DNA of 9,741 nucleotides from Nitrospirota bacterium (GTDB lineage: Bacteria; Nitrospirota; JAOUDF01): positions 1-9,741 of the forward strand of contig JAOUDF010000091.1 of NCBI GenBank assembly GCA_029859385.1, in the 5' to 3' direction. Below the pieces are notes generated by a model that did no database searches, was not told the origin of the DNA, and was given only the letters and a program-made list of their open reading frames with translations. The position numbers and the translations under genes are program-made. Positions 1 through 7,205 of the stretch are shown in pieces; positions within the stretch are counted from its first letter, which is position 1, and each line of letters opens with the position of its first letter.

Positions 1-671
1 AGACGGATGGTCCCGGAATCCAGGGCATAGGCTAACGCGCTATTGAACTGTTTGTTGATAGCCTCTGTTACCCTTGTCGCCGTAGTGAAATCGGGCTGTT
101 TAAGCACAAGGTTCATAGCCTTGCCGTCCTGGAAGTCATTGGGTAGCTCTCTTTCTATCGTAGCGCCCTGGGGTACCCGCCCGGCGGTCACATGATTTTT
201 CTGTACAGCTGCGCCGGCGCCGCCGGATACATTGAACCCTCCGATAGATACCGGGCCCTGGGCCAGCGCATAGATGTTGCCGTCAACCGCCTTGAGAGGG
301 GTCATCAGGAGCGTGCCGCCCTGGATATCCTTGGCGTCGCCGATGGACGAGACGGTCACGTCGAGCTTGCTCCCACTGCGGGCAAAGGGCGGCAGTGTCG
401 CCGTTATCATGACCGCCGCGACGTTCTTTACGGTAACCTGGGACTGGGGTACCTTGATCCCCATGCGCTGCAGCATGCTGACGATGGTGGAAACGGTAAA
501 ATAGGTGCCCTGCTTGTCGCCGGTGCCGTTGAGTCCCACCACAAGGCCGTATCCCACCAGCTGGTTGTCGCGCACCCCCTGGATGCTGGCGATGTCCTTT
601 ACCCGGACCTCGGCAAAAACTGCCGCCGGGATCAGGACTGCTGCTATCAGAACTGTCAGAATCTTACGCAT
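1..671 (-). CDS. flgI: Flagellar P-ring protein FlgI (N-terminal 223 codons, cut by window edge)
   Basis: FlgI forms the periplasmic P-ring, the bushing that surrounds the flagellar rod in the peptidoglycan layer. Translating the minus strand from the ATG at 671 gives a Sec signal peptide (MRKILTVLIAAVLIPAAVFA, likely cut before EV). The mature protein opens with VRVKDIASIQGVRDNQLVGY and continues GLVVGLNGTGDKQ, both hallmarks of the family. Further family blocks are TVSTIVSMLQRMGI, KNVAAVMITATLPPFARSG, LDVTVSSIGDA, GGTLLMTPLKAVDG and YALAQGPVSIGGF. The frame stays open to base 1, so about 60% of a typical 365-residue protein is present and the C-terminus lies beyond the window. An AAAGGAG at 678-684, 6 nt upstream, supports the start. 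It is the last operon gene visible here, 32 nt after flgH. Export through Sec and assembly with FlgA, encoded two genes upstream, are known for the family. Confidence 0.97.
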   Translation of the reverse strand, partial: MRKILTVLIAAVLIPAAVFAEVRVKDIASIQGVRDNQLVGYGLVVGLNGTGDKQGTYFTVSTIVSMLQRMGIKVPQSQVTVKNVAAVMITATLPPFARSGSKLDVTVSSIGDAKDIQGGTLLMTPLKAVDGNIYALAQGPVSIGGFNVSGGAGAAVQKNHVTAGRVPQGATIERELPNDFQDGKAMNLVLKQPDFTTATRVTEAINKQFNSALAYALDSGTIR

Positions 672-686
672 GGTTTACTCCTTTAA

Positions 687-706
687 ATCTCAAAGATGAG
701 ATCTCA
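687..706 (-). repeat. Short dyad / alternative hairpins between flgH and flgI
   Basis: A perfect 6-bp inverted repeat, ATCTCA-N4-TGAGAT, occupies 687-702. A second palindrome, TGAGATCTCA (697-706), shares one arm with it and covers the flgH stop codon. In the mRNA the two stems would be mutually exclusive and lie just before the flgI Shine-Dalgarno. The stems are AT-containing and short. No run of U long enough for an intrinsic terminator follows. A role in flgI translation or mRNA processing is only a possibility. Confidence 0.35.
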
Positions 707-1417
707 GAACGGCCAGACCCAACCCAGTACCCTCGCCAGCCAGCCCTGTTCCTGCTGGTCGGCGACGATGCCGTTGCCGCCGTACTCTATCCTGGCATCA
801 GCCACCAGCATTGAACTTATGGTATTGCTGCTGGAGATGTCCTGGGGCCGTATCACGCCCGTAAGGGCCATTGTCTGCTTCTCATCGTTCACCACCATCT
901 CCCGGGTCCCTCTCACCACCAGATTGCCGTTGGGGAGTACCTCGATAACCCGGGCAGTAATGACCCCTTTCAGGCTGCCCGACCGGGTGGTGGATCCGGT
1001 GCCCTTGAAGGCACTCGAGGAACTGGCGCCGACTGAAGGGCTGAATGGCCCTGCTCCGCCCAGACCGAAGAAGCTCTTGTTAAACCCGAAGCTCAGGTCC
1101 TGGCCGAGGAAGTTGTCGACCCCAAGTTCCAGGCTATTGTCGCGGCCGGTCTTGGTATCCGCCTTGCCGCTGGCTGAGGAGGTCTCCTCTACCAGAATGG
1201 TCACGATATCGTTGAGGCCAACGGCCCTCACGTCGGAGAAGAGGTTGCCGCTGGATGAAGCGTCGCTCCAGATCGCCCCCTTGGCCTTCACCGGCTGGGC
1301 CGCCGGCGTTGGCACGGGAGTCGGAAGGGCCGATGTCTGGGGCTTGAATGCCTGCGTGCATGCCGTCAACCCCACCGTGCTTATCAGAATTGTCAGGTAC
1401 TTCATCGCGCTTTTCAT
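704..1417 (-). CDS. flgH: Flagellar L-ring lipoprotein FlgH
   Basis: FlgH forms the L-ring, the outer-membrane bushing of the flagellar rod. The 237-residue product begins with a lipoprotein signal ending in LTAC, so Cys20 is the predicted lipidation site. A short Pro/Ala-rich spacer (about 30-42) follows. The body carries family blocks: LFSDVRAVGLNDIVTILVEE (59-78), GTGSTTRSGSLKGVITARVI (139-158), LPNGNLVVRGTREMVVNDE (161-179) and VIRPQDISSSNTISS (188-202). The end, DARIEYGGNGIVAD then GWLARVLGWVWPF, is typical. An in-frame GTG at 1426 would add three residues, but it is part of the AAAAGGTG that serves as Shine-Dalgarno 6 nt before the ATG at 1417, so the ATG is preferred. The gene begins 12 nt after flgA ends, and its ribosome site overlaps the flgA stop, which implies translational coupling. 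Confidence 0.97.
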   Translation of the reverse strand: MKSAMKYLTILISTVGLTACTQAFKPQTSALPTPVPTPAAQPVKAKGAIWSDASSSGNLFSDVRAVGLNDIVTILVEETSSASGKADTKTGRDNSLELGVDNFLGQDLSFGFNKSFFGLGGAGPFSPSVGASSSSAFKGTGSTTRSGSLKGVITARVIEVLPNGNLVVRGTREMVVNDEKQTMALTGVIRPQDISSSNTISSMLVADARIEYGGNGIVADQQEQGWLARVLGWVWPF

Positions 1418-1423
1418 CGAATT

Positions 1424-1431
1424 CACCTTTT
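1424..1431 (-). promoter_or_regulatory. Shine-Dalgarno that decides the flgH start
   Basis: On the minus strand AAAAGGTG lies 6 nt before the ATG at 1417 and overlaps the flgA stop codon (1430-1432). The only other candidate start, GTG at 1426-1424, is inside this motif, and nothing comparable lies upstream of it. This favours the ATG. Confidence 0.7.
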
Positions 1432-2395
1432 AGAAGAGTGCCCGTGCCGTCGACTCATCGACGACCTCGGCCTGGATGATCTTTCTTGAATCCAGGTTTT
1501 TCACCTTGATCGTGTCGCCTTTGGCACCGTTCTCCATTGCTTCAGCAAGAATACTCACTCGAAAACCGTTGTTCTCGGCAACCACCGTCACCCTGCTTCC
1601 TCTCTTTATTACGAGAGGAAGTTCCACCGCATTCCGCGCAAGCATGTCGCCGGCCTGGAGATTTCTCGTGGCATTCTTTCCCACCACTTCACCGGTATCC
1701 CTGAGTACCGAGTTTTTGAGGCGCAGGGTATCGCGCTGTTCAACGGTGACCATCTCTTCAGTAATGACCTCTCCCCTCTTTACCGGCTCACTGAGGACGA
1801 CCACATCCTCCATAAAGGAGACCGACACCTTGGCCCATACCTTTTTCTTCACTACACCATCCACGCTCAGTGTCACCGGCACCCTGGCATACCCCCAGTA
1901 CTTGGGCGGGGTATCGGCGCCGACCTCAAAGGCAACCTTGCCGGGGGGGAGCAGAAGGTCGTTGTCAATCCCCGTAATTTCGACCTTTGCCTTGTCCGCC
2001 CCGGTTCCCATCATATTCTTTACATAACGCTCCACTTCCCGGTTGATACGTTGGGCATCCACAAGCTGCGACTCCCGATGGATGGTAATCCGGGGAGGGG
2101 CAATGATCTTCACGCCTGCGGTATCGATGCCGCTCTGCGCGAGACGAAGGCCTATATATTCACGGTTAATGATCACCGGCCTCTCGGCGTCGGGAACCCT
2201 GATAATATGAACACTCTTTATGCTCTCGAGCAGAGGCCCCGGCGTACCTGTAACGATGCCGAGCTCGTCCATGCGCGCCTGTTCTCCCTTTACCCATGCC
2301 TGGCTGTAGGCGTTGACCGTCACCTCGGCGGCGCCGGATGCAAGGCTGCCGAGAACAACGGAAAACAGGGTTATGAGAGCACAGAGCGTTTTCAT
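1430..2395 (-). CDS. flgA: Flagellar P-ring assembly chaperone FlgA
   Basis: FlgA is a periplasmic chaperone that helps FlgI assemble into the P-ring. The 321-residue product has an N-terminal signal peptide (MKTLCALITLFSVVLGSLAS, hydrophobic core 4-18). An N-terminal domain of about 100 residues follows, then a central region around 100-195. A SAF-type domain spans about 197-258, with EDVVVLSEPVKRGEVITEEM and LRDTGEVVGKNATRNLQAGD. The FlgA C-terminal beta domain follows: LVIKRGSRVTVVAENNGFRV, then AMENGAKGDTIKVKNLDSRK and IIQAEVVD. It is a long-form FlgA; the enterobacterial protein is about 220 residues. The ATG at 2395 lies 2 nt past the flgG stop, with GAGGAG (2402-2407) inside the last flgG codons, so translation is probably coupled. 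Placement immediately before flgH and flgI fits its role. Confidence 0.95.
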   Translation of the reverse strand: MKTLCALITLFSVVLGSLASGAAEVTVNAYSQAWVKGEQARMDELGIVTGTPGPLLESIKSVHIIRVPDAERPVIINREYIGLRLAQSGIDTAGVKIIAPPRITIHRESQLVDAQRINREVERYVKNMMGTGADKAKVEITGIDNDLLLPPGKVAFEVGADTPPKYWGYARVPVTLSVDGVVKKKVWAKVSVSFMEDVVVLSEPVKRGEVITEEMVTVEQRDTLRLKNSVLRDTGEVVGKNATRNLQAGDMLARNAVELPLVIKRGSRVTVVAENNGFRVSILAEAMENGAKGDTIKVKNLDSRKIIQAEVVDESTARALF

Positions 2396-2397
2396 GA

Positions 2398-3186
2398 CTA
2401 TCTCCTCAGGCTGTTGGCTTCCTGCAGCATTTCGTCGGCCGTCTTGATGGCCTTCGAGTTAGTTTCATAGGCGCGCTGGGCGGTGATAAGGTTCACCATC
2501 TCTTCCACCACCTCCACATTCGACCCTTCCGCATAGCCCTGAATAATATTCCCCAGACCATCGAGGCCCGGTGTTCCTGTCGTTGCCAGACCCGATGCAT
2601 CAGTCTCCCTGAAAAGCCCCTCGCCCATGGCCTGGAGACCGCCCGGGTTGGGGAAACGCGCCATGGTAATCGTACCGACCTGGGTAGGAGTGGCGGCTCC
2701 GGGCTGAATAACCGAGACCGTCCCATCCGGTGAAATGCTGATGGAAATAGTATCCGCGGGGATGGTGACCTCAGGCTCCATGGGAAGCCCCATGGAGTTG
2801 ACGATCCTGCCGTTGGCATCCAGCTTGAAGCTGCCGGAGCGGGTGTAGTTCGTGGTGCCGTTGGCGTCGAGTATCTGGAAGAAGCCGTCCCCTTCTATGG
2901 CCAGATCGAGAGAATTCCCCGTCGCCAGCAGCGGCCCCTGCCCGAACAGCTTCTGGGTTGCTGCCAGTCTGCTGCCCAGACCGATCTGGATGCCGGTGGG
3001 GACCTGGTTGCCGGTGGCATCCTGAGCCCCGGCCATGGCCAGCGTCTGATAGAGAAGGTCGTTGAAATCGGCCCGGCTCTTCTTGAAGCCGACGGTGTTG
3101 ACGTTCGCCAGGTTGTTCGACGTGACGTCCACGTTGGTCTGCTGGGCCATCATTCCGGATGCCGCGGTGTGTAATGCTCTCATCAT
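2398..3186 (-). CDS. flgG: Flagellar distal rod protein FlgG
   Basis: FlgG polymerises into the distal rod, the drive shaft passing through the P- and L-rings, and is exported by the flagellar type III system. It therefore has no cleaved signal peptide. The 262-residue length matches the usual 260 or so. The N-terminus, MMRALHTAASGMMAQQTNVD, and NNLANVNTVGFKKSRADFND (24-43) form the conserved rod motif. The FlgG-specific segment is present as YQTLAMAGAQDATGNQVPTG (46-65) followed by IQIGLGS. The central block GNSLDLAIEGDGFFQIL and the C-terminal block QGYAEGSNVEVVEEMVNLIT (217-236) with AQRAYETNSKAIKTADEM complete the family pattern. Two adjacent ATGs exist (3186 and 3183). AAGGAGG at 3196-3202 lies 9 nt from the first, which is preferred. 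FlgG follows flgF after 66 nt and abuts flgA. Confidence 0.98.
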   Translation of the reverse strand: MMRALHTAASGMMAQQTNVDVTSNNLANVNTVGFKKSRADFNDLLYQTLAMAGAQDATGNQVPTGIQIGLGSRLAATQKLFGQGPLLATGNSLDLAIEGDGFFQILDANGTTNYTRSGSFKLDANGRIVNSMGLPMEPEVTIPADTISISISPDGTVSVIQPGAATPTQVGTITMARFPNPGGLQAMGEGLFRETDASGLATTGTPGLDGLGNIIQGYAEGSNVEVVEEMVNLITAQRAYETNSKAIKTADEMLQEANSLRR

Positions 3187-3212
3187 GGCTTGTTGCCTCC
3201 TTGTTATCAGCG

Positions 3213-3228
3213 GCTGCCGGCAGCTGCC
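3213..3228 (-). repeat. GC-rich overlapping palindromes between flgF and flgG
   Basis: The 66-nt gap between flgF and flgG contains the perfect 12-bp palindrome GCTGCCGGCAGC (3213-3224). It overlaps a second palindrome, GGCAGCTGCC (3219-3228). In the flgF-flgG transcript these can fold into alternative GC-rich stems about 11 nt before the flgG ribosome site. No U-tract follows, so an intrinsic terminator is unlikely. A processing or stability element is conceivable but unproven. Confidence 0.4.
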
Positions 3229-3252
3229 TCAACTGTCCGCTGTACGCTATCT

Positions 3253-3990
3253 CTAAACCTTACCCACTTCGTTGACTGCCTTGCCCAGTACGTCACCCAT
3301 GGCCTGGATCACCTTTTGATAGGTCTCGGCGGCCCGCCCCTCTTCCACCAGGGCAATCATTTCCTTTACCACGTTCACATTGGAGGTCTCGATGTATCCC
3401 TGCTTTACCCTGGTCTTTGGCGACGGCTCAGCCACCGTGTCCCGGGCAGCCATAAAGAGGTTTTCCCCCTCTTTGAGCAGGTCATCCTTGAACTCCACTA
3501 CCTGGAGGGACCCCACCTGGCTGCCGTCGACGGAGATAGCTCCGGCCGGGTTGATCTCAATCCGCGTGCCGTCAAGGACTATAGGACCGCCTTCGCCCAG
3601 CACGGGATATCCCTGCTTGGTAACGAGCCGGTTGTTGCTGTCAAGGGAAAGGCTGCCGTTCTTTGTATAGCGGACGCCGGCCGGCGTCTGCACCACGAGG
3701 AAACCATCGCCCTCCAGGGCTACATCCAGGGGGTTACCCGTCTGTTGAACACCGCCGGCCCTCATATCCAGAGCAGTGCTCGAGAGTCGAGTACCGGTGT
3801 TCTGCGCCTCCCTGATCATGGGCATGGCCCCTACAGGTGTCTGCTGTTCGGCCTTGAGATACGATTCGAATGACGGCTTGTGCGCCTTGTAGCCGGTGGT
3901 ATTGGCGTTGGCAAGGTTGTTGGTGGTGGCATCCAGTGCTTCCATGCGGGCGATGAGCCCTGATGCTGCTGTATAAAGTCCGCTGATCAC
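3253..3990 (-). CDS. flgF: Flagellar proximal rod protein FlgF
   Basis: FlgF is a proximal rod subunit exported by the flagellar type III apparatus. From the GTG at 3990 the product is 245 residues, close to the usual 250. It begins MISGLYTAASGLIARMEALD, followed by the rod motif NNLANANTTGYKAHKPSFES (24-43). The central block GNPLDVALEGDGFLVVQTPA (86-105) and YTKNGSLSLD follow, and the C-terminal block is QGYIETSNVNVVKEMIALVE (198-217) with EGRAAETYQKVIQAMGD. It lacks the FlgG-specific insertion, which separates it from its neighbour. The frame stays open upstream to an ATG at 4110, but those 40 residues resemble no rod protein. AAAGGAGG (3999-4006) sits 8 nt before the GTG, and the sigma-54 promoter at 4036-4051 would lie inside the longer version. 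It is the first gene of the operon. Confidence 0.95.
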   Translation of the reverse strand: MISGLYTAASGLIARMEALDATTNNLANANTTGYKAHKPSFESYLKAEQQTPVGAMPMIREAQNTGTRLSSTALDMRAGGVQQTGNPLDVALEGDGFLVVQTPAGVRYTKNGSLSLDSNNRLVTKQGYPVLGEGGPIVLDGTRIEINPAGAISVDGSQVGSLQVVEFKDDLLKEGENLFMAARDTVAEPSPKTRVKQGYIETSNVNVVKEMIALVEEGRAAETYQKVIQAMGDVLGKAVNEVGKV

Positions 3991-3998
3991 CGGATTTT

Positions 3999-4006
3999 CC
4001 TCCTTT
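3999..4006 (-). promoter_or_regulatory. Shine-Dalgarno that fixes the flgF GTG start
   Basis: AAAGGAGG on the minus strand is a near-complete anti-16S match. It sits 8 nt before the GTG at 3990, which is ideal spacing. It decides between the GTG and the upstream ATG at 4110. Confidence 0.88.
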
Positions 4007-4021
4007 GTTCGGTTTGTTCGG
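4004..4021 (-). repeat. Tandem 9-bp repeat in the flgF leader
   Basis: On the minus strand CCGAACAAA occurs twice in perfect tandem, between the predicted transcription start (about 4025) and the flgF ribosome site; the second copy's AAA is the start of AAAGGAGG. It may be an accidental duplication or part of an unstructured leader. No known binding protein is recognised. Confidence 0.5.
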
Positions 4022-4035
4022 TTACAGCAGGTATC

Positions 4036-4051
4036 AGCAAAAGGGGTGCCA
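4036..4051 (-). promoter_or_regulatory. Sigma-54 (RpoN) promoter of the flgF operon
   Basis: The minus strand reads TGGCAC-CCCTT-TTGCT, matching the sigma-54 consensus TGGCAC-N5-TTGCW, with the invariant GG and GC dinucleotides at the required 10-nt spacing. The expected transcription start is about 4025, giving a leader of roughly 35 nt before the flgF GTG that contains the Shine-Dalgarno. Sigma-54 promoters need an enhancer-binding AAA+ activator, and flagellar rod and ring operons of many bacteria use this type. The activator is not encoded in this window. Confidence 0.85.
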
Positions 4052-4070
4052 AACCGGCTTGTTTCATCGT

Positions 4071-4087
4071 AATCAACTGAATTGATT
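4071..4087. promoter_or_regulatory. Dyad upstream of the flgF promoter (possible regulator site)
   Basis: AATCAA-CTGAA-TTGATT is a perfect 6-5-6 inverted repeat centred near -54 relative to the predicted flgF start. Its size suits a dimeric DNA-binding protein. The position is closer than usual for a sigma-54 enhancer, so another regulator or chance are both possible. Confidence 0.3.
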
Positions 4088-4233
4088 GGGTTTATTCCCC
4101 CGAGACTCATGAGATGCCGACCGCAGGAAGAGGGTTGAAACCGGAAAAAAGGGGAGGGTCAGGTAAAAGTTTCCCCCTCAACCGGAATAGTTCAACAGGG
4201 CATCGGCATGTTGTACCAAGAGACAGGATCGCC

Positions 4234-4262
4234 TTGCATTTTCACGGTATTACTGATACTTT
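4234..4262 (+). promoter_or_regulatory. Weak sigma-70-like promoter candidate for ettA
   Basis: TTGCAT (4234-4239) and TACTTT (4257-4262) are separated by 17 nt and lie 31 nt before the ettA ATG. Each hexamer matches its consensus at only three positions, so the call rests mainly on spacing and location. GGAGG at 4279-4283, 10 nt before the ATG, is the ribosome site. Confidence 0.25.
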
Positions 4263-4293
4263 TGCTTAAATTTCTTATGGAGGTTTCATTTAT

Positions 4294-5979
<1,686 letters not shown>

Positions 5980-6011
5980 CTCTATCCCGAGAACCAACGA
6001 GAGGGGAAGGC

Positions 6012-6959
6012 ATGACTCAAAGATGGCGAGCCACAGTGATAACTGCCGCGGTTTGCGCATCATTGATCTGCCCCCCTCTTTTTGCGTCGGCAGGTGATCT
6101 CTATAAATGGGTTGATGAAAGCGGTACCCTCAATTTCTCCGACTCCATCGCCAACGTCCCCCAGAAGTATCGGGACCAGGTTGAAAAGAGAGAACTCCGG
6201 GAGGAAAGGAGCCGACCGGCAGAATCTGCTTCTCCTGCCCGCGCCGAGGCAGGGAAACCCGGCAATAAGGAAGAAGAGGCTCCGGCGACGACAAAATACG
6301 AGATCCCCTATGTCAACGCCTATGGGGGTGGAAGAAAAGGGATTGTCGTACAGGTAACCTTCAACGACCGGGTCACCGTACCGATGCTGCTGGATACCGG
6401 GGCCACCGGGATAACCATATCGCAGGAGGTTGCCGGCCAGCTTGGCCTTCTGGACAAGGGAGAGACCAGGCTCATGCAGGCCATCGGCGGGGTAGGCGGC
6501 ACATCCATGACCGTCCGAAAAATTTTACGAAGCGTCCGGATGGGGGAGGTCAGGGAGGAGTTCATCCCGGTAAACATCATGTTCAACCGACTCTCTCCCT
6601 CATTTGAGGGTCTGTTCGGCATGGAGTTCATGGGAAACTACGTATTCAATATCAACCCCGCCAGAAAGGTGGTGGAACTGGAGGACCTCCCTTCGAGAAA
6701 AAGCCTGCCCGCAGGCAGAGACGAAAGCTGGTGGCGGACCAATTTCCAGGAACTCAACAGCTATCGCGACCACTGGCAGGAATGGGTCAACTTCTTTGAC
6801 CGGAAGATAGTGGAAGACTCCATGTTCCCTGACAAGGTAGAGAAATACAGGGAATACAGAGAGATATCCACAGCCCAGTACCGGGCCGCGGAGGACCTCC
6901 TTAACAGACTCAACCGCTTCGCCATCGACAACTACGTCCCTACCCACTGGCGTCGGTAA
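6012..6959 (+). CDS. Exported DUF4124 plus retropepsin-like aspartic protease domain protein
   Basis: The 315-residue product starts with a Sec signal peptide (hydrophobic 9-26, likely cut after ASA or ASAG). A DUF4124-type domain follows, with GDLYKWVDESGTLNFSD (28-44). A charged linker rich in Glu, Arg, Pro and Ala spans about 56-94. A single retropepsin-like domain follows (about 100-225), with the catalytic motif MLLDTGATGITIS centred on Asp128. A flap-like glycine segment AIGGVGG (157-163) and the hydrophobic-glycine motif EGLFGMEFM (199-207) complete the fold. Such domains work as dimers with one Asp per subunit, so periplasmic or surface proteolysis is the inferred role; the substrate is unknown. 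The last 75 or so residues are aromatic and charged, probably helical, and I do not recognise them. GAGGGG at 6001-6006 supports the start. It probably shares a transcript with ettA, but no functional link is evident. Confidence 0.88.
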   Translation: MTQRWRATVITAAVCASLICPPLFASAGDLYKWVDESGTLNFSDSIANVPQKYRDQVEKRELREERSRPAESASPARAEAGKPGNKEEEAPATTKYEIPYVNAYGGGRKGIVVQVTFNDRVTVPMLLDTGATGITISQEVAGQLGLLDKGETRLMQAIGGVGGTSMTVRKILRSVRMGEVREEFIPVNIMFNRLSPSFEGLFGMEFMGNYVFNINPARKVVELEDLPSRKSLPAGRDESWWRTNFQELNSYRDHWQEWVNFFDRKIVEDSMFPDKVEKYREYREISTAQYRAAEDLLNRLNRFAIDNYVPTHWRR

Positions 6960-7033
6960 CCGCAAGACGCCCTTCTGCACCCCGAATTGGGCGCACAAAC
7001 CGAAATGAAGATTAAAATGGTCTCCTAACGACT

Positions 7034-7120
7034 GTTATTTGGGTAGCCCGTTCCATAAAAATGTGGTGTTGACTTCCCAAATCTGCCCCCTCACCCCCCT
7101 CTTTTCACTCCCCAAATAAC
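7034..7120. repeat. 10-bp inverted repeat with 67-nt spacer
   Basis: GTTATTTGGG (7034-7043) and its exact reverse complement CCCAAATAAC (7111-7120) flank 67 nt. A third partial copy, CCCAAAT (7076-7082), could also pair with the left arm, so two alternative stems are possible. It could be an RNA structure or paired operator half-sites; the sequence does not decide. Confidence 0.5.
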
Positions 7121-7174
7121 TCGATATATCAAGCTCAATCCCAAGAAAACAATGACATGCGCATGTAGCCCGTT
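7043..7174. repeat. 10-bp direct repeat GTAGCCCGTT
   Basis: GTAGCCCGTT occurs at 7043-7052 and again at 7165-7174. The first copy overlaps the inner end of the left inverted-repeat arm and the second overlaps the end of the 12-bp palindrome. The association of both copies with dyad elements suggests duplicated regulatory units or chance. Confidence 0.4.
7155..7166. repeat. Perfect 12-bp palindrome ahead of a T-run
   Basis: ACATGCGCATGT (7155-7166) is a perfect palindrome, followed 6 nt later by eight T (7173-7180). A terminator is possible but weak, because folding would leave only a 4-bp stem with a GCGC loop. A dimeric operator upstream of the NHL gene is an alternative. Confidence 0.4.
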
Positions 7175-7189
7175 TTTTTTGCTGTGATT

Positions 7190-7205
7190 GGGTATAACCC
7201 TTGCT
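7190..7205 (+). promoter_or_regulatory. Sigma-54-like promoter candidate for the NHL-repeat gene
   Basis: GG at 7191-7192 and GC at 7203-7204 have the 10-nt spacing needed by sigma-54, and the -12 element reads CTTGCT. The -24 side (GGGTA) is only a partial match to TGGCA. The predicted start is near 7216, about 31 nt before the ATG. TATAAC at 7193-7198 resembles a sigma-70 -10 hexamer, but no -35 is apparent at suitable spacing. Confidence 0.33.

Larger units (their letters stand above)
3991..4293. other. Divergent control region between flgF and ettA
   Basis: This 303-nt gene-free stretch separates the leftward flagellar operon from rightward ettA. It holds the flgF Shine-Dalgarno, a tandem 9-bp repeat in the flgF leader, the sigma-54 promoter and a 6-5-6 dyad upstream of that promoter. 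An 8-bp palindrome CTCATGAG lies at 4106-4113. Next to ettA are a weak sigma-70-like promoter and GGAGG at 4279-4283. The purine-rich and pyrimidine-rich stretch at 4141-4180 does not fold into a convincing terminator. Confidence 0.8.

Noticed and set aside
192..686. 164-codon plus-strand open frame opposite flgI
   Set aside because: The minus strand encodes an unmistakable FlgI N-terminus; the plus-strand translation is composition-driven.
696..1433. 245-codon plus-strand open frame opposite flgH
   Set aside because: It lies antisense to a clear FlgH, and its translation is low-complexity with no recognisable domain.
3991..4110. A 40-codon N-terminal extension of FlgF from the ATG at 4110
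   Set aside because: It resembles no rod protein, contains the sigma-54 promoter, and the GTG at 3990 has an ideal Shine-Dalgarno and the conserved N-terminus.
4141..4182. Possible terminator from the G-rich and C-rich tracts
   Set aside because: The AAAGGGG and TTTCCCC stretches are complementary only in parallel orientation. The best antiparallel stem is 5 bp (GAGGG/CCCTC) with a 16-nt loop and no T-run.
4164..4191. Sigma-28-like promoter (TAAAAGTTT followed by CCGGAATAG) pointing at ettA
   Set aside because: The -35 resembles consensus, but the -10 matches poorly at every allowed spacing, and a flagellar sigma factor driving ettA is not expected.
6968..6993. Terminator after the protease gene
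   Set aside because: CGCCC/GGGCG is a 5-bp stem with a 16-nt loop and no T-tract, so it is too weak to call.
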